Assembly: GCA_902587615.1 (NCBI GenBank)
Contig: CACILY010000001.1
Span: 40,887 to 104,886 of the forward strand
Source of the DNA: an uncultured Prochlorococcus sp.
Lineage (GTDB): Bacteria; Cyanobacteriota; Cyanobacteriia; PCC-6307; Cyanobiaceae
Length of the DNA stretch: 64,000 nt
Direction: 5' to 3'
Made by a program: the position numbers and the translations under genes. Numbering within the stretch: the stretch's first letter is position 1; each line of letters opens with the position of its first letter. Below are positions 54,972-64,000 of the stretch, piece by piece. The notes under the pieces were generated by a model that saw only the letters and a program-made list of their open reading frames with translations, did no database searches and had not been told where the DNA came from.

Positions 54972-55045
54972 TACTTTTTCTATAATTAATTGGTTTAATG
55001 CTTTACATCTTTATGATATAGTAATAGAGATTAACTATTGTAATC

Positions 55046-55147
55046 ATGCTATTTACATTTGCATGGGCTTCATTGGCAGGAATATTCACTTTTTCTATAG
55101 CCATGGTTGTTTGGGGTAGAAATGGCGATGGATCAATCGATATTTAA
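55046..55147 (+). CDS. petN: Cytochrome b6-f complex subunit PetN
   Basis: Thirty-three residues: [20 protein letters not shown] followed by [13 protein letters not shown]. The [12 protein letters not shown] core is the PetN signature. This single-helix subunit stabilises the dimeric cytochrome b6-f complex in the thylakoid membrane. It is too short for most gene finders. Confidence 0.93.
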   Translation: MLFTFAWASLAGIFTFSIAMVVWGRNGDGSIDI

Positions 55148-55295
55148 TATCTCAGATCTATTTATCAGAATAGATCTTATAACTATATTATCTTTAGTAT
55201 CATTAATATCTCTTGTTTTTATCACTATAGCCATTATATATATATCTTCTGTAAATTTTAAGGATAAGAGGCGATCAACAAAAAAGAATAAATGA
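55128..55295 (+). CDS. Small membrane protein overlapping petN
   Basis: A 55-residue frame from ATG 55128 ([20 protein letters not shown]), with earlier in-frame ATG 55122. One strong helix rich in I, L and S precedes a basic tail ([12 protein letters not shown]). It overlaps the end of petN by 20 bp in another frame, so coupling to petN is plausible if real. No family recognised. Confidence 0.5.
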   Translation: MDQSIFNISDLFIRIDLITILSLVSLISLVFITIAIIYISSVNFKDKRRSTKKNK

Positions 55296-55297
55296 TA

Positions 55298-55912
55298 TTA
55301 CTTTCTCTTTTTATTTAATTCTAATTGAAGTTCTATGAATTGCTGAATCTTTTCTATGCTGTGCATATATGAGGTTATATCCTTTTCTATTCTTTGCTGT
55401 GAGAAGCCAAGGCAATCTCCTATGTTTATGACAGTTTTAATCAATTCTTCTTGAGTTTGATTGTTATCATCTAAATCCTTGATTAACACGTATATACCAA
55501 TTATCGTTAACCTAGAGTATTTGGAGTTTTTATTAATGAATATATCCTTAATACGAGATGACTTTGTTTGCGATAACGACAATATTTCTTCATAACTATG
55601 ATCTCTCATTGATTTAATTAATTCCTGAGACTTATTTCTTACTGTTTTAGGTTCTATATCGGTACAATTGCAAATAGCATCAAATAATTTATCAAGATGA
55701 TCAGTTGGCTTATATCCAACTGTTAAATCTGAGAAGACTCTATTCAATCCCACCGCAAAAAGATCATCTAAGGTAAATTCTTTTAGATGACTCAACAAAT
55801 GAAGTTCAACAATTAATTCATCTGCAACTCTCCTATATATGTGTGGTATTACATATGGAAATTCTTTATAGAATGATTTTTTGCTGTCAGAGATGGTCAG
55901 ATGACTATTCAA
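55298..55912 (-). CDS. thf1: Thylakoid formation protein Thf1/Psb29
   Basis: A 204-residue soluble protein of the Thf1/Psb29 family, needed for thylakoid biogenesis and photosystem II repair; it affects FtsH-mediated D1 turnover. TISDSKKSFYKEFPYVIPHI, RRVADELIVELHLLSH, LFAVGLNRVFSDLTVGY and the SYMHSIEKIQQFIEL tail are typical. TTG start 55912. It is divergent from clpP across 79 bp. Confidence 0.9.
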   Translation of the reverse strand: MNSHLTISDSKKSFYKEFPYVIPHIYRRVADELIVELHLLSHLKEFTLDDLFAVGLNRVFSDLTVGYKPTDHLDKLFDAICNCTDIEPKTVRNKSQELIKSMRDHSYEEILSLSQTKSSRIKDIFINKNSKYSRLTIIGIYVLIKDLDDNNQTQEELIKTVINIGDCLGFSQQRIEKDITSYMHSIEKIQQFIELQLELNKKRK

Positions 55913-55991
55913 TTTCTTTAGCTTTAAACTCTAATCATCCTTTATCTTAGCTTCTAATCTCGTTAGGATTGAAAAAGAACTCAATCAAATT

Positions 55992-56585
55992 ATGATTCCA
56001 ATAGTCATAGAAGAATCTGGCAGGGGTGAAAAAGCCTTCGATATATATTCACGTCTTTTGAGAGAAAGGATAATATTCCTTGGAGAGCCAGTAACAAATG
56101 ATTCTGCGAATAGAGTAGTGGCCCAATTGTTATTTCTTGAGGCCGAAGACCCAGACAAAGACATCTTCCTTTATATAAATTCTCCTGGAGGCTCTGTTTA
56201 CGATGGATTAGGTATTTTCGATACTATGCAGCACGTTAAGCCCGATATTCAGACTGTTTGTGTTGGTCTTGCAGCAAGTATGGGTGCATTTCTTTTATGT
56301 GCTGGCACCAAGGGCAAAAGAAGTAGTTTGGCTCATTCTCGGCTCATGATTCATCAACCTTTAGGAGGTGCTAGTGGTCAAGCAAGTGATATAAGGATCC
56401 AGGCAGATGAAATTCTTTATTTAAAGGAACGTCTTAACCAAGAATTGTCTGACAGAACAGGTCAACCTCTTGATCGAATTAGAGAAGATACTGATAGAGA
56501 CTTCTACATGTCACCTCATGAAGCAATAAAGTATGGTCTTATTGATTCAGTTTTTGATAAAAATTCTGTTAAACCAGTTAATTAG
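55992..56585 (+). CDS. clpP: ATP-dependent Clp protease proteolytic subunit
   Basis: A 197-residue ClpP. The triad is S96 (GLAASMGAF), H121 (SRLMIHQP) and D170 ([11 protein letters not shown]), with Gly-rich [12 protein letters not shown] near residue 61. It degrades unfolded or tagged proteins with a Clp ATPase partner. Picocyanobacteria carry several ClpP copies and this one, next to ftsH, is probably the copy paired with it by location. Confidence 0.94.
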   Translation: MIPIVIEESGRGEKAFDIYSRLLRERIIFLGEPVTNDSANRVVAQLLFLEAEDPDKDIFLYINSPGGSVYDGLGIFDTMQHVKPDIQTVCVGLAASMGAFLLCAGTKGKRSSLAHSRLMIHQPLGGASGQASDIRIQADEILYLKERLNQELSDRTGQPLDRIREDTDRDFYMSPHEAIKYGLIDSVFDKNSVKPVN

Positions 56586-56596
56586 ATATAACTTTT

Positions 56597-58510
56597 TCAA
56601 TTTAGAACGGGAGTAAATCTATCTTTTATGGGTATATCTGCGAATGTTGATAAAATCTCTACAAATTCGTCACCATCAATTGTTTCTTTCTCAATAATAA
56701 CTTCCACTAACTTATCCATAGCTTCTCTATTCTCCTTAATTATATGGAGTGTTTCTTTGTAGCATTGTTTAACTATTATCCTTACTTGTTCATCTATTTG
56801 TTGATTAATAGAGTCAGAGACATCATTCCTTGTCATAAGATCTCTTCCTATAAATACTTCTTGGCTATCTCCTTCAAGTGATACAGGTCCTAAATTACTC
56901 ATTCCAAACCTTGTAACCATTTGTCTTGCCATAGATCCAACTTGTTGTATATCTCCTCCTGCTCCTGTCGTTACTTCTGATCTGCCAAAAATGATGTCTT
57001 CTGCTGCCCTTCCTCCTAGGGCACCCATAATTCTGGCTTTTAATTGTGCTCTACTTACGAGCATTTGATCATCATCAGGAGAAAACCATGTAAGTCCTTT
57101 GGCTTGTCCCCTTGGAATTACTGTTACTTTCTGCACTGGATCGTGATCTTTAACAAGTGTTCCGATTAATGCATGTCCAATTTCATGGTAAGCAATAAGT
57201 CTTTTACTTTTACCATCTATTAATGTCTGCCCTTCCATCCCAGCAATTATTCTGTCTACAGCATCGTCAATCTCAGAGAGACCAATAGATTCTTTTCTTC
57301 TCCTAGCAGTAAGAATCGCTGCTTCATTTAATAAATTTGCTAAATCTGCTCCAGTAAAACCAGGTGTCCTTCTTGCAATACTTTCTAATGTTAACTGCTT
57401 AGCAAGTTTCTTATTTCTTGAATGAACTTTTAATATTGATAAACGACCATTTATATCAGGTGCATCAACTGTAACTTGTCTATCAAATCTTCCTGGTCTC
57501 ATTAATGCAGAATCAAGAACATCAGGTCTGTTAGTAGCTGCAATAATAATAATTCCAATATTGGTTTCGAACCCATCCATTTCTGTTAAGAGTTGATTTA
57601 ATGTTTGCTCTCTTTCATCATTTCCTCCTCCAATTCCTGCTCCTCTTTGCCGACCAACTGCGTCAATCTCATCTATAAATACTAAACATGGGCTGTTCTC
57701 CTTAGCTCTTTTAAAAAGATCTCTCACTCTACTTGCACCTACTCCTACAAACATCTCAACAAATTCTGATCCAGATAATGAAAAGAAAGGTACCCCTGCT
57801 TCACCTGCAATAGCTTTTGCAAGCAATGTTTTACCAGTACCAGGTGGTCCAACTAAAAGCACTCCTCGAGGAATTTGAGCTCCTACAGAGGTAAATTTCT
57901 CTGGTGTTTTCAAAAAGGTAACTACTTCTTCTAGGTCTTCTTTCGCTTCATCAACACCTGCAACATCTTCAAATTTCACACCGGTATCTGCTTCCATTGC
58001 AAATCTGGCTTTCGTCTTGCCGAATTGCATTGCTTGGCCAGGACCTCCTGGCATTGAATTTGATCTTCGAGCTAGAAGGATTAAACCTCCTATAAGAATT
58101 ATTGGGAACAAGAGGCTTCCAAAAATGCCAAGAGCAGGAGATGTAGTACGTGCTGGATGTATATCAAAATTTATAGCATTGCTTTTCAATTTATCTATAA
58201 GTTCAGGTGTTAAACCTGGTAGGTCCACTCTCAGTTTTTGAACTTTGTTATCTAAGTCTGGATCAATAGTTTCTACTATTGCGTTTTGACCTCCTTCATA
58301 TATATCTATTGAAGAAACTTTCCCTGAATCCAGATAATCGAGAAAACGCCCATAGCTAATTGGTGTTACTGGAGTACTTCTAGAAGTTATTGAAGGATTC
58401 CCTGAATTTTCTGCCGGGTTAGTTGTATTTCCAATTATTTGCCAAGATAGCAGTACTACCAAGGCTATTGGAAGAACCCATAATGCTATTCCACGCCACC
58501 TCGAATTCAT
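56597..58510 (-). CDS. ftsH: ATP-dependent zinc metalloprotease FtsH
   Basis: A 637-residue membrane AAA protease. N-terminal helix (10-25), a periplasmic or lumenal domain, second helix near 130-147, then the AAA domain with GPPGTGKT (221-228), Walker [13 protein letters not shown], and the zinc motif HEIGH (442-446). It removes damaged D1 and other membrane proteins. Thf1, encoded two genes away, influences its abundance in other cyanobacteria. It converges with clpP, 11 bp apart. Confidence 0.96.
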   Translation of the reverse strand: MNSRWRGIALWVLPIALVVLLSWQIIGNTTNPAENSGNPSITSRSTPVTPISYGRFLDYLDSGKVSSIDIYEGGQNAIVETIDPDLDNKVQKLRVDLPGLTPELIDKLKSNAINFDIHPARTTSPALGIFGSLLFPIILIGGLILLARRSNSMPGGPGQAMQFGKTKARFAMEADTGVKFEDVAGVDEAKEDLEEVVTFLKTPEKFTSVGAQIPRGVLLVGPPGTGKTLLAKAIAGEAGVPFFSLSGSEFVEMFVGVGASRVRDLFKRAKENSPCLVFIDEIDAVGRQRGAGIGGGNDEREQTLNQLLTEMDGFETNIGIIIIAATNRPDVLDSALMRPGRFDRQVTVDAPDINGRLSILKVHSRNKKLAKQLTLESIARRTPGFTGADLANLLNEAAILTARRRKESIGLSEIDDAVDRIIAGMEGQTLIDGKSKRLIAYHEIGHALIGTLVKDHDPVQKVTVIPRGQAKGLTWFSPDDDQMLVSRAQLKARIMGALGGRAAEDIIFGRSEVTTGAGGDIQQVGSMARQMVTRFGMSNLGPVSLEGDSQEVFIGRDLMTRNDVSDSINQQIDEQVRIIVKQCYKETLHIIKENREAMDKLVEVIIEKETIDGDEFVEILSTFADIPIKDRFTPVLN

Positions 58511-58673
58511 TAGAACAAGTATTTTTAACGATTCTAGACGAAGTCTTGACGTTATTGTGACTTCGAATCTGTAAATCTTTAGTCATTGACCCTTTAAATA
58601 ATATTTAACTGGGAGATTATTCTGCTTGTATATCCTATGTATAATCTCTTGTATATTAAAAGTATGAATAATA

Positions 58674-59906
58674 CTAAAGACTTCTTAATGCAACTATAGG
58701 ATCTAAACTAGCTGCTTTCTTTGCTGGTAATACACCAAATGTTAAGCCTATCGACCCTGATATTAGTACCGTGATTAATATCATACCTGTACCGATTTGT
58801 GCAGGTAAAGGTGTTAATAATGAAATGAGAGCAACTGTACCTAAACCTGTTCCAGTTCCTACTGCACCCCCAATAATTGCTAGTATCAGTGATTCTATTA
58901 AGAACTGATTTAGTATATCTGCTTGTCTTGCTCCTAATGATTTTCTGAGGCCTATTTCTTGAGTTCTTTCACTTACAGAGACCAACATTATATTCATAAT
59001 TCCTATGCCTCCAACAAGTAATGAAATGCCTCCTATTGCTCCTAACATTAACGTTAGACCTCCAGTGATGTTAGACACAATTGACAATGCATCTTTTTGA
59101 GATCTGACTGCAAAATCATCTTCACGAATTATTTTGTGTCTTTGTCTTAAAAGATTTGTAATTTGAAACTTTGCAGCTCTTGTTGCTTCTTCACTTGTTG
59201 CTTCAATACTTATATAGCTAAGACTTACACCATATGTTGGGTCTTTTCCAGTTAATCTATTAACCATTGTAGTTAAGGGAATATAAGCATTCTCATCTTG
59301 GTTGTTACCAAATACGGCTCCTTTTGGAGCCATTATTCCAATAACTTTGAATGATTGATCTTTTATCCTTAGACTTTCACCTATTCCTTGTTTTTGTTTA
59401 AATAATTTTTCGTTTAAATCAGGACCTATTACAACAACATTATTGGCACTTCTCATATCTCCTTCATTTATAAATCTACCTTTTGCAATATCGAAACTTC
59501 TAACAAGTAAGAAGTTTGAGGTCACACCAAGTATAGAACTACTCTTACTTTTTGATCCATATTGGATAACCTCAGTAGATGCTATTTGAGGCGCTACCCG
59601 TTTAACTGTTGGCACCTGACTAGCTATTGCATCTGAATCTTTTAGTACTAAGTTTTTCGGAAAAGCAACTCCTCTTCTTCTTGTGTCGTTATTCCCTGGT
59701 ACTACAAATAATACGTTTGCTCCCAAATTACTTAATTGATCTTCAGCTAAATTTTGAGCTCCTTTTCCTACTCCTACTAAGGTTATTACTGAGGCGTTAC
59801 CGATTACAATTCCCAACATAGTCAATATACTTCTAAGTTTATTTGTTCTCAGCGTTTTACACGCCATATATATTGTTTCTTTAGTTGATAATCTTCTGTT
59901 CATCAT
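58674..59906 (-). CDS. MacB/FtsX-type ABC transporter permease
   Basis: A 410-residue permease. One N-terminal helix (LRSILTMLGIVIGNASVITL), a large periplasmic MacB_PCD-like domain with LGANVLFVVPGNNDTRR, and three C-terminal helices with GGIGIMNIMLVSVSERTQEIG and RKSLGARQADI. It would work with a separate ATPase, which is not adjacent. Substrate could be lipoprotein, peptide or drug. It begins 2 bp after pyk and is probably co-transcribed. Confidence 0.88.
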   Translation of the reverse strand: MMNRRLSTKETIYMACKTLRTNKLRSILTMLGIVIGNASVITLVGVGKGAQNLAEDQLSNLGANVLFVVPGNNDTRRRGVAFPKNLVLKDSDAIASQVPTVKRVAPQIASTEVIQYGSKSKSSSILGVTSNFLLVRSFDIAKGRFINEGDMRSANNVVVIGPDLNEKLFKQKQGIGESLRIKDQSFKVIGIMAPKGAVFGNNQDENAYIPLTTMVNRLTGKDPTYGVSLSYISIEATSEEATRAAKFQITNLLRQRHKIIREDDFAVRSQKDALSIVSNITGGLTLMLGAIGGISLLVGGIGIMNIMLVSVSERTQEIGLRKSLGARQADILNQFLIESLILAIIGGAVGTGTGLGTVALISLLTPLPAQIGTGMILITVLISGSIGLTFGVLPAKKAASLDPIVALRSL

Positions 59907-59908
59907 TT

Positions 59909-61375
59909 TTAAATGATGTGGTCTTTCTGTTCACTATGAACTACTTTTTCACCTACTATTCCTACTTTTATTAAGTCTGTAGATCCACTTATTCCAGTTT
60001 GCGTTCCAGCAGTTTGTACAACAATATCACCTACTTTTAGTATATCAATTTCTTCCGCATGCTTCATCGCAAGATTAAAAGTTTTAGTAGTACTGTTTTG
60101 ATCTTTTATTAATAAGGGTATAACTCCCCAGACCAATTGTAGTTTTCTCGCTACTTCAATTTCACTGGTTATAGCCAGTATGGGAGTAGCTGGACGGAAC
60201 TTACTAACATTATGTGCAGTTGCGCCCGTTTTGGTTAAGGGTATTATTGCAGCGGCCTCAAGTTGTCTAGCGATGCTACTTACTGCTGCACTTATGGCAT
60301 TTGGAATGGTACTTGGTAGATGACTTTCTATATGTCTCTGTGGATAATCTCGTTCTATTCTTCTAGCTATTGTTGCCATTGTTGAGACTGCTTCGACGGG
60401 ATAATCACCTACTGCAGTCTCGTTTGAAAGCATCACGGCATCAGTTCCATCAAGTATTGCATTCGCGACATCACTCACTTCAGCCCGAGTTGGTCTTGGA
60501 CTGGCTGCCATGGAATCAAGCATTTGAGTAGCTGTAATTATTGGAATACCAAGAGTATTAGCTTTTTTAATAAGCTCTTTTTGAAGTAGTGGTACTTCTT
60601 CTGCAGGCATTTCAACTCCAAGATCTCCTCTCGCAACCATTACACCGTCACACAGTTCTAATACATCGTCTATTTGATCAATAGCTTCGAATTTTTCAAT
60701 CTTTGCTACTACTGGAACGTTATGACCATGGCTAGCTATTAACTCTTTTATTTCGGTGAGATCATGAGGATTCCTTACAAAACTAAGTGCAATCCAGTCC
60801 ACACCTTGACTAAGTCCAAATTTAAGATCTTCCTTGTCTTTATGGGTTAGTGCTTTTATTGATAATTGCACATCTGGAAAATTAACACCTTTGTTATTGG
60901 AAAGCACTCCACCAACTGTTACTACGCAGTAGACATTCTTATTTGTTAAATCAACTTTTTCTACTTTCATTTCTACTCTACCGTCATCTAGAAGAATTCT
61001 GTTACCTTCTTGTACTTCTTCAGCCAATTTCTCATAAGTTACGTTTGCAGCTGTTTTGTCACAATTAATTTTCTTTGATGTGAGAGTGAATTTAGCTCCC
61101 TTTGAAATTTTAATCGGACCATCTTTGAATTTTCCTAATCGAATTTTGGGACCTTGTAGATCTTGCAATATCCCTATATGTACTCCAAGATCAATTGCTA
61201 CTTGACGAATGGTTTTGATACGTTTTGCATGCTCATTGTGGTCTCCATGCGAAAAATTTAATCTAAAGGTTGTGGCTCCAGCTTTTACAAGCTGAGTGAT
61301 GACCTCTGCGCTTTCAGTTGCAGGCCCAATTGTCGCGACTATCTTGGTCCGTCTAGTTAGATCAACCTGGGACAT
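59909..61375 (-). CDS. pyk: Pyruvate kinase
   Basis: A 488-residue glycolytic enzyme converting PEP and ADP to pyruvate and ATP. TKIVATIGPATES, RLNFSHGD, VARGDLGVE, ITATQMLDSM and SNETAVGDYP are the main active-site segments, with the C-terminal allosteric domain present (TKTGATAHNVSKFRP). No extra C-terminal PEP-utiliser domain is seen. The permease gene follows after 2 bp on the same strand. Confidence 0.96.
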   Translation of the reverse strand: MSQVDLTRRTKIVATIGPATESAEVITQLVKAGATTFRLNFSHGDHNEHAKRIKTIRQVAIDLGVHIGILQDLQGPKIRLGKFKDGPIKISKGAKFTLTSKKINCDKTAANVTYEKLAEEVQEGNRILLDDGRVEMKVEKVDLTNKNVYCVVTVGGVLSNNKGVNFPDVQLSIKALTHKDKEDLKFGLSQGVDWIALSFVRNPHDLTEIKELIASHGHNVPVVAKIEKFEAIDQIDDVLELCDGVMVARGDLGVEMPAEEVPLLQKELIKKANTLGIPIITATQMLDSMAASPRPTRAEVSDVANAILDGTDAVMLSNETAVGDYPVEAVSTMATIARRIERDYPQRHIESHLPSTIPNAISAAVSSIARQLEAAAIIPLTKTGATAHNVSKFRPATPILAITSEIEVARKLQLVWGVIPLLIKDQNSTTKTFNLAMKHAEEIDILKVGDIVVQTAGTQTGISGSTDLIKVGIVGEKVVHSEQKDHII

Positions 61376-61456
61376 TCAGAAGACCAAAGTTTGTTCAAAA
61401 AATAATATCCTGTTAAGAGATAAAAAGTCATTACCTTATTTTATTAATTATTGAAC

Positions 61457-61786
61457 ATGGAACTAAACGATTATCAAGTCAGATCAAGAAGAACAGCTAT
61501 CTATCCAAACCTAGGAGACAATCCTATTTATCCAACTTTGGGGCTTGCTGGTGAATCTGGTGAAGTAGCCGACAAAGTCAAGAAAATAATTAGAGACAAG
61601 TCTGGGGTTTTTGATGATATAGCCAAGGAATCAATTAAATTAGAACTAGGAGATGTTCTCTGGTATGTAGCTCAATTGAGTGCAGAATTGGGTTTTGATT
61701 TAGAACAAGTGGCTGAATCGAACTTAAAAAAACTGTCTTCTAGGAAGGAGAGAGGGATGATTGAAGGGAGTGGAGATATTCGTTGA
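61457..61786 (+). CDS. MazG-like nucleotide pyrophosphohydrolase
   Basis: A 109-residue MazG-fold protein. MELNDYQVRSRRTAIYPNLG, then LAGESGEVADKVKK and LELGDVLWYVAQLSAEL give the acidic E-x2-E and E-x2-D metal ligand pairs. It probably hydrolyses damaged or non-standard nucleoside triphosphates. ATG 61457 is preferred to TTG 61451. It converges with yggT. Confidence 0.85.
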   Translation: MELNDYQVRSRRTAIYPNLGDNPIYPTLGLAGESGEVADKVKKIIRDKSGVFDDIAKESIKLELGDVLWYVAQLSAELGFDLEQVAESNLKKLSSRKERGMIEGSGDIR

Positions 61787-61793
61787 TTAATAA

Positions 61794-62099
61794 TCAGCCG
61801 TAAAATTGTAATGCGCTATTTAGTGAAGTAAATCTAATATAATTGACAAGACTTTGAACAAAGTTTAAGAGTAAAAATGCAAGTATAGGAGATATATCTA
61901 TTCCTCCTATGGCAGGAATAATTCCCCTAAAGACGTTTAGATATGGATCTGTTATCGAATATAGATTTGTTAGAATAGGATTAGATTGATCAAGATTGGG
62001 AAACCAACTCAATAAGACCCTTATTATGAGCAAGTAAGAATATATAAGTAGTGTTTGGGATAAAACACCAAACACAGTGGAAATAATTTGTGAACTCAT
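61794..62099 (-). CDS. YggT family membrane protein
   Basis: A 101-residue protein with two helices. SYLLIIRVLLSWFPNLDQ, then SITDPYLNVFRGIIPAIGGIDISPILAFL match the YggT/Ycf19 family, linked to nucleoid or plastid membrane organisation. It lies 29 bp after scpB on the same strand. Confidence 0.9.
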   Translation of the reverse strand: MSSQIISTVFGVLSQTLLIYSYLLIIRVLLSWFPNLDQSNPILTNLYSITDPYLNVFRGIIPAIGGIDISPILAFLLLNFVQSLVNYIRFTSLNSALQFYG

Positions 62100-62128
62100 A
62101 TTCAGTGATTAGTTTGACCGATTTTACT

Positions 62129-62617
62129 TTATGCCACTTTTTTAGTTTCCGTGTCAGTTATATCTGGAACAACTGTAAATGTCTGGTGGAATTTTTCTGA
62201 AAGGGTAAGCCAATAGGAGCGACCTTCTCTTTGTCTTTTTCGATCAATAAAATTTTGGGATATTAATTCCTTTATGTGGTCGTAAGCACCAGAGCCTCGG
62301 AGATCGACAAGTTCAGACTGTAGGATTCTTTTTTTTAGGGCTATTGTTGCAAGAGTTCTTAAGGTTCCTAATGAAATATTGACTGGTAGGAGATTTTGAA
62401 CCAATTCACTTAAGCCAGAACGAAGTTCCAGACTGTAGAGACCAGACTTGTCATTTATTTCTAGAGCTGTATCTCTTTGAGAATATCCAGCCATTAAGGC
62501 TATTAATGCTTGTTCAATCGAAGATTCTTCTTCTTTTAGGAGAGTGGCTATTTCGGCGACAGTTATAGGTTTGCCTTTTAGATAAAGTACGGCCTCAATT
62601 CTCGCAGGTAGAGAAAT
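62129..62617 (-). CDS. scpB: Segregation and condensation protein B, probable ATT start
   Basis: A 162-residue winged-helix subunit of the SMC-ScpAB complex. From 62617 the frame reads (M)SLPARIEAVLYLKGKPITV, the normal N-terminus of picocyanobacterial ScpB, and continues to LRTLATIALKKRILQSELVD and RGSGAYDHIKELI. The first canonical start is ATG 62494, which would remove 41 residues, so ATT 62617 is taken. The frame is also in phase with ilvA, with only the ilvA TAA between. Confidence 0.86.
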   Translation of the reverse strand: MSLPARIEAVLYLKGKPITVAEIATLLKEEESSIEQALIALMAGYSQRDTALEINDKSGLYSLELRSGLSELVQNLLPVNISLGTLRTLATIALKKRILQSELVDLRGSGAYDHIKELISQNFIDRKRQREGRSYWLTLSEKFHQTFTVVPDITDTETKKVA

Positions 62618-62698
62618 GTCGGTTACATTCTCTATTGAAATAGGTAATGATTCTTTAGTGATTGCTTTAATCCAACTGTTATACCAAAAATAACTTGA

Positions 62699-64000
62699 TT
62701 ATCCTTCATTTGCACCTAGGAACAATTTGTAGGCTGGATTATCAGTCTCCTCCCAACTTTTGTAGCCAATATCCTTTAAGAAAATTCGCCAAGCCTCTAA
62801 TTCCTTTCGTTTAACTAAAACTCCTACAACAATTCTTCCTATATCTGCTCCATGATTCCTGTAATGAAAGATGCTTATACTCCATTGAGGTTTCATTGTA
62901 TTAACGAATTTCATTAGTGCTCCAGGTCTTTCTGGAAATTCAAATCTATATAAAAGTTCTTTGTATTCTTCTCCATATTTATTCTCATCTAATGAAGGAA
63001 GTCTTCCACCAACCATGTGTCTTAAGTGTACTTTTGATAATTCATCATTAGTCAGATTAAGATTATTGAAACCAGCTGAACTAAATTTTTCTGAAAGGTT
63101 TATTTGCTCTTCTAGACCATCTACTTCAATACCCATAAATATTTGAGCTGTATTTCCTTTAGACATTCTGTAACTAAATTCAGTAACATTTTTCTTTCCT
63201 ATAACTGAGCACAATGTCCTAAGGCTTCCAGCGTTTTCTGGTATTTCCACAGCAAACATTGCTTCTTTCTGTTCTCCTAGCTCTGCTCGTTCTGCAACAA
63301 ATCTAAGTCGTTCAAAATTCATATTTGCTCCGCATGCAATTGCCACTAAGTTTTTATTTTCATATTGATTATTTGTAATATCTAGTTTAAGTCCTGCAAT
63401 AGCGAGTGCTCCTGCAGGTTCAAGTATTGAGCGAGTATCTTCAAAAACATCTTTAATCGCAGCACAGATCTCATCTGTACTAACTGTGACCATTGAATCA
63501 ACATATTTTTGTGCTAACGAAAATGTATTAGTGCCAACTTCTCTTACTGCTACACCATCTGCAAATAAACCAACATGATTTATTTGTACCCGCTTGCCTT
63601 GTTTTAGTGATTGTGTCATCGCAGCCGCGTCTTCAGGTTCAACTCCAATTATTTTTGTTTCAGGCCAGAGACTTTTTATATAAGCAGACACACCTGCTAT
63701 TAATCCACCACCGCCAACAGCTATATAGATAGCGTCTGGAGGATCTTTAATCTGTCTTAATATCTCCATTCCTATAGTTCCTTGCCCAGCTATTACATCA
63801 GGATCATCAAACGGATGTATAAATGTCAATCCATAATTTGTGGATATTTTTAAGGCTTCTTTATAGGCTTCATCATAGGTTTCACCGTGCAATATAACTT
63901 CTGCATTAAGAGCCTTAACAGCCGAAATTTTCACTGCAGGTGTCGTTAAAGGCATAACTATTACAGCTCTACAATTTAAATGTGCGGCACTAAGAGCTAC
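62699..64000 (-). CDS. ilvA: Threonine dehydratase, biosynthetic (5' end outside window)
   Basis: At least 433 residues. The frame stays open to the right window edge with ALSAAHLNCRAVIVMPLTTP in phase, so the ATG at 63955 is internal. The PLP enzyme part has the Gly-rich GGGGLIAGVSAY, and two ACT-like regulatory domains follow (MFAVEIPENAGSLRTLCSVI and YRFEFPERPGALMKFVNTM), as in isoleucine-feedback enzymes. It makes 2-oxobutanoate for isoleucine. The active-site lysine lies outside the window. It is followed in phase by scpB. Confidence 0.95.
   Translation of the reverse strand, partial: VALSAAHLNCRAVIVMPLTTPAVKISAVKALNAEVILHGETYDEAYKEALKISTNYGLTFIHPFDDPDVIAGQGTIGMEILRQIKDPPDAIYIAVGGGGLIAGVSAYIKSLWPETKIIGVEPEDAAAMTQSLKQGKRVQINHVGLFADGVAVREVGTNTFSLAQKYVDSMVTVSTDEICAAIKDVFEDTRSILEPAGALAIAGLKLDITNNQYENKNLVAIACGANMNFERLRFVAERAELGEQKEAMFAVEIPENAGSLRTLCSVIGKKNVTEFSYRMSKGNTAQIFMGIEVDGLEEQINLSEKFSSAGFNNLNLTNDELSKVHLRHMVGGRLPSLDENKYGEEYKELLYRFEFPERPGALMKFVNTMKPQWSISIFHYRNHGADIGRIVVGVLVKRKELEAWRIFLKDIGYKSWEETDNPAYKLFLGANEG

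Noticed and set aside
1-64000. CRISPR arrays, transposases, integrases, rRNA genes
   Set aside because: No regularly spaced repeats, no transposase or integrase motifs in any frame, and no rRNA-like sequence were seen.

Overview
The window is a 64-kb, strongly A+T-rich, gene-dense chromosomal segment of a marine picocyanobacterium, almost certainly Prochlorococcus. Evidence: a petN gene, PAM68, Thf1/Psb29, a very short high-light-inducible (Hli) protein, many cyanobacterium-restricted families (DUF1816, DUF2103, DUF2862, DUF3082, DUF3288), a glucosylglycerate osmolyte cluster, and numerous 30-100-residue orphan proteins typical of this genus. The low-G+C composition and a UmuCD pair suggest a low-light or NATL-like lineage, but I cannot fix the clade from sequence alone. 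There are no rRNA genes, insertion sequences, integrases or CRISPR arrays. One tRNA gene (Pro, anticodon GGG) is present. Both window ends cut genes: a DUF1330 protein on the left and ilvA on the right.

Layout. 0-5 kb: DUF1330 fragment, two small membrane proteins, an NmrA-like oxidoreductase and a three-gene ABC-2 exporter. 5-12 kb: an accessory strip of small orphan proteins (an Hli-like peptide, DUF4912 and DUF2862 proteins) ending in a TauE/SafE permease. 12-17 kb: four genes for making and recycling glucosylglycerate. 17-23 kb: a GIY-YIG-like protein with a membrane anchor, uppP, tRNA-Pro, msrA and an ABC half-exporter. 23-38 kb: mostly core genes (trpD, carA, a STAS protein, mrnC, rlmB, gatA, dnaE, PAM68, rpsO, ruvA, an EamA transporter, dnaG). 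38-41 kb: umuD-umuC with an upstream LexA-like box, an HExxH protein, and rlmH. 41-45 kb: a polyprenyl-linked glycan set (flippase-like protein, methyltransferase-GT2 fusion, GT39). 45-51 kb: ksgA-ispE-DUF3082 and pdhB-secD-secF. 51-55 kb: a second strip of small orphan genes including a probable frameshifted one. 55-64 kb: petN, thf1, clpP, ftsH, a MacB-type permease, pyk, a MazG-like gene, yggT, scpB and ilvA.

Functional links. The 12-17 kb genes form a closed cycle: synthase, phosphatase, phosphorylase, glycerate kinase. clpP, ftsH and thf1 stand together and all bear on thylakoid protein quality control. The umu genes look damage-inducible through the box at 40300-40313.

The most unusual sequence-level observation is that three conserved genes (TauE/SafE permease, STAS protein, scpB) have no ATG, GTG or TTG able to start a full-length product. 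The best candidates are ATA or ATT codons. One of them, ATA at 25441, sits nine bases after a perfect AGGAGG.
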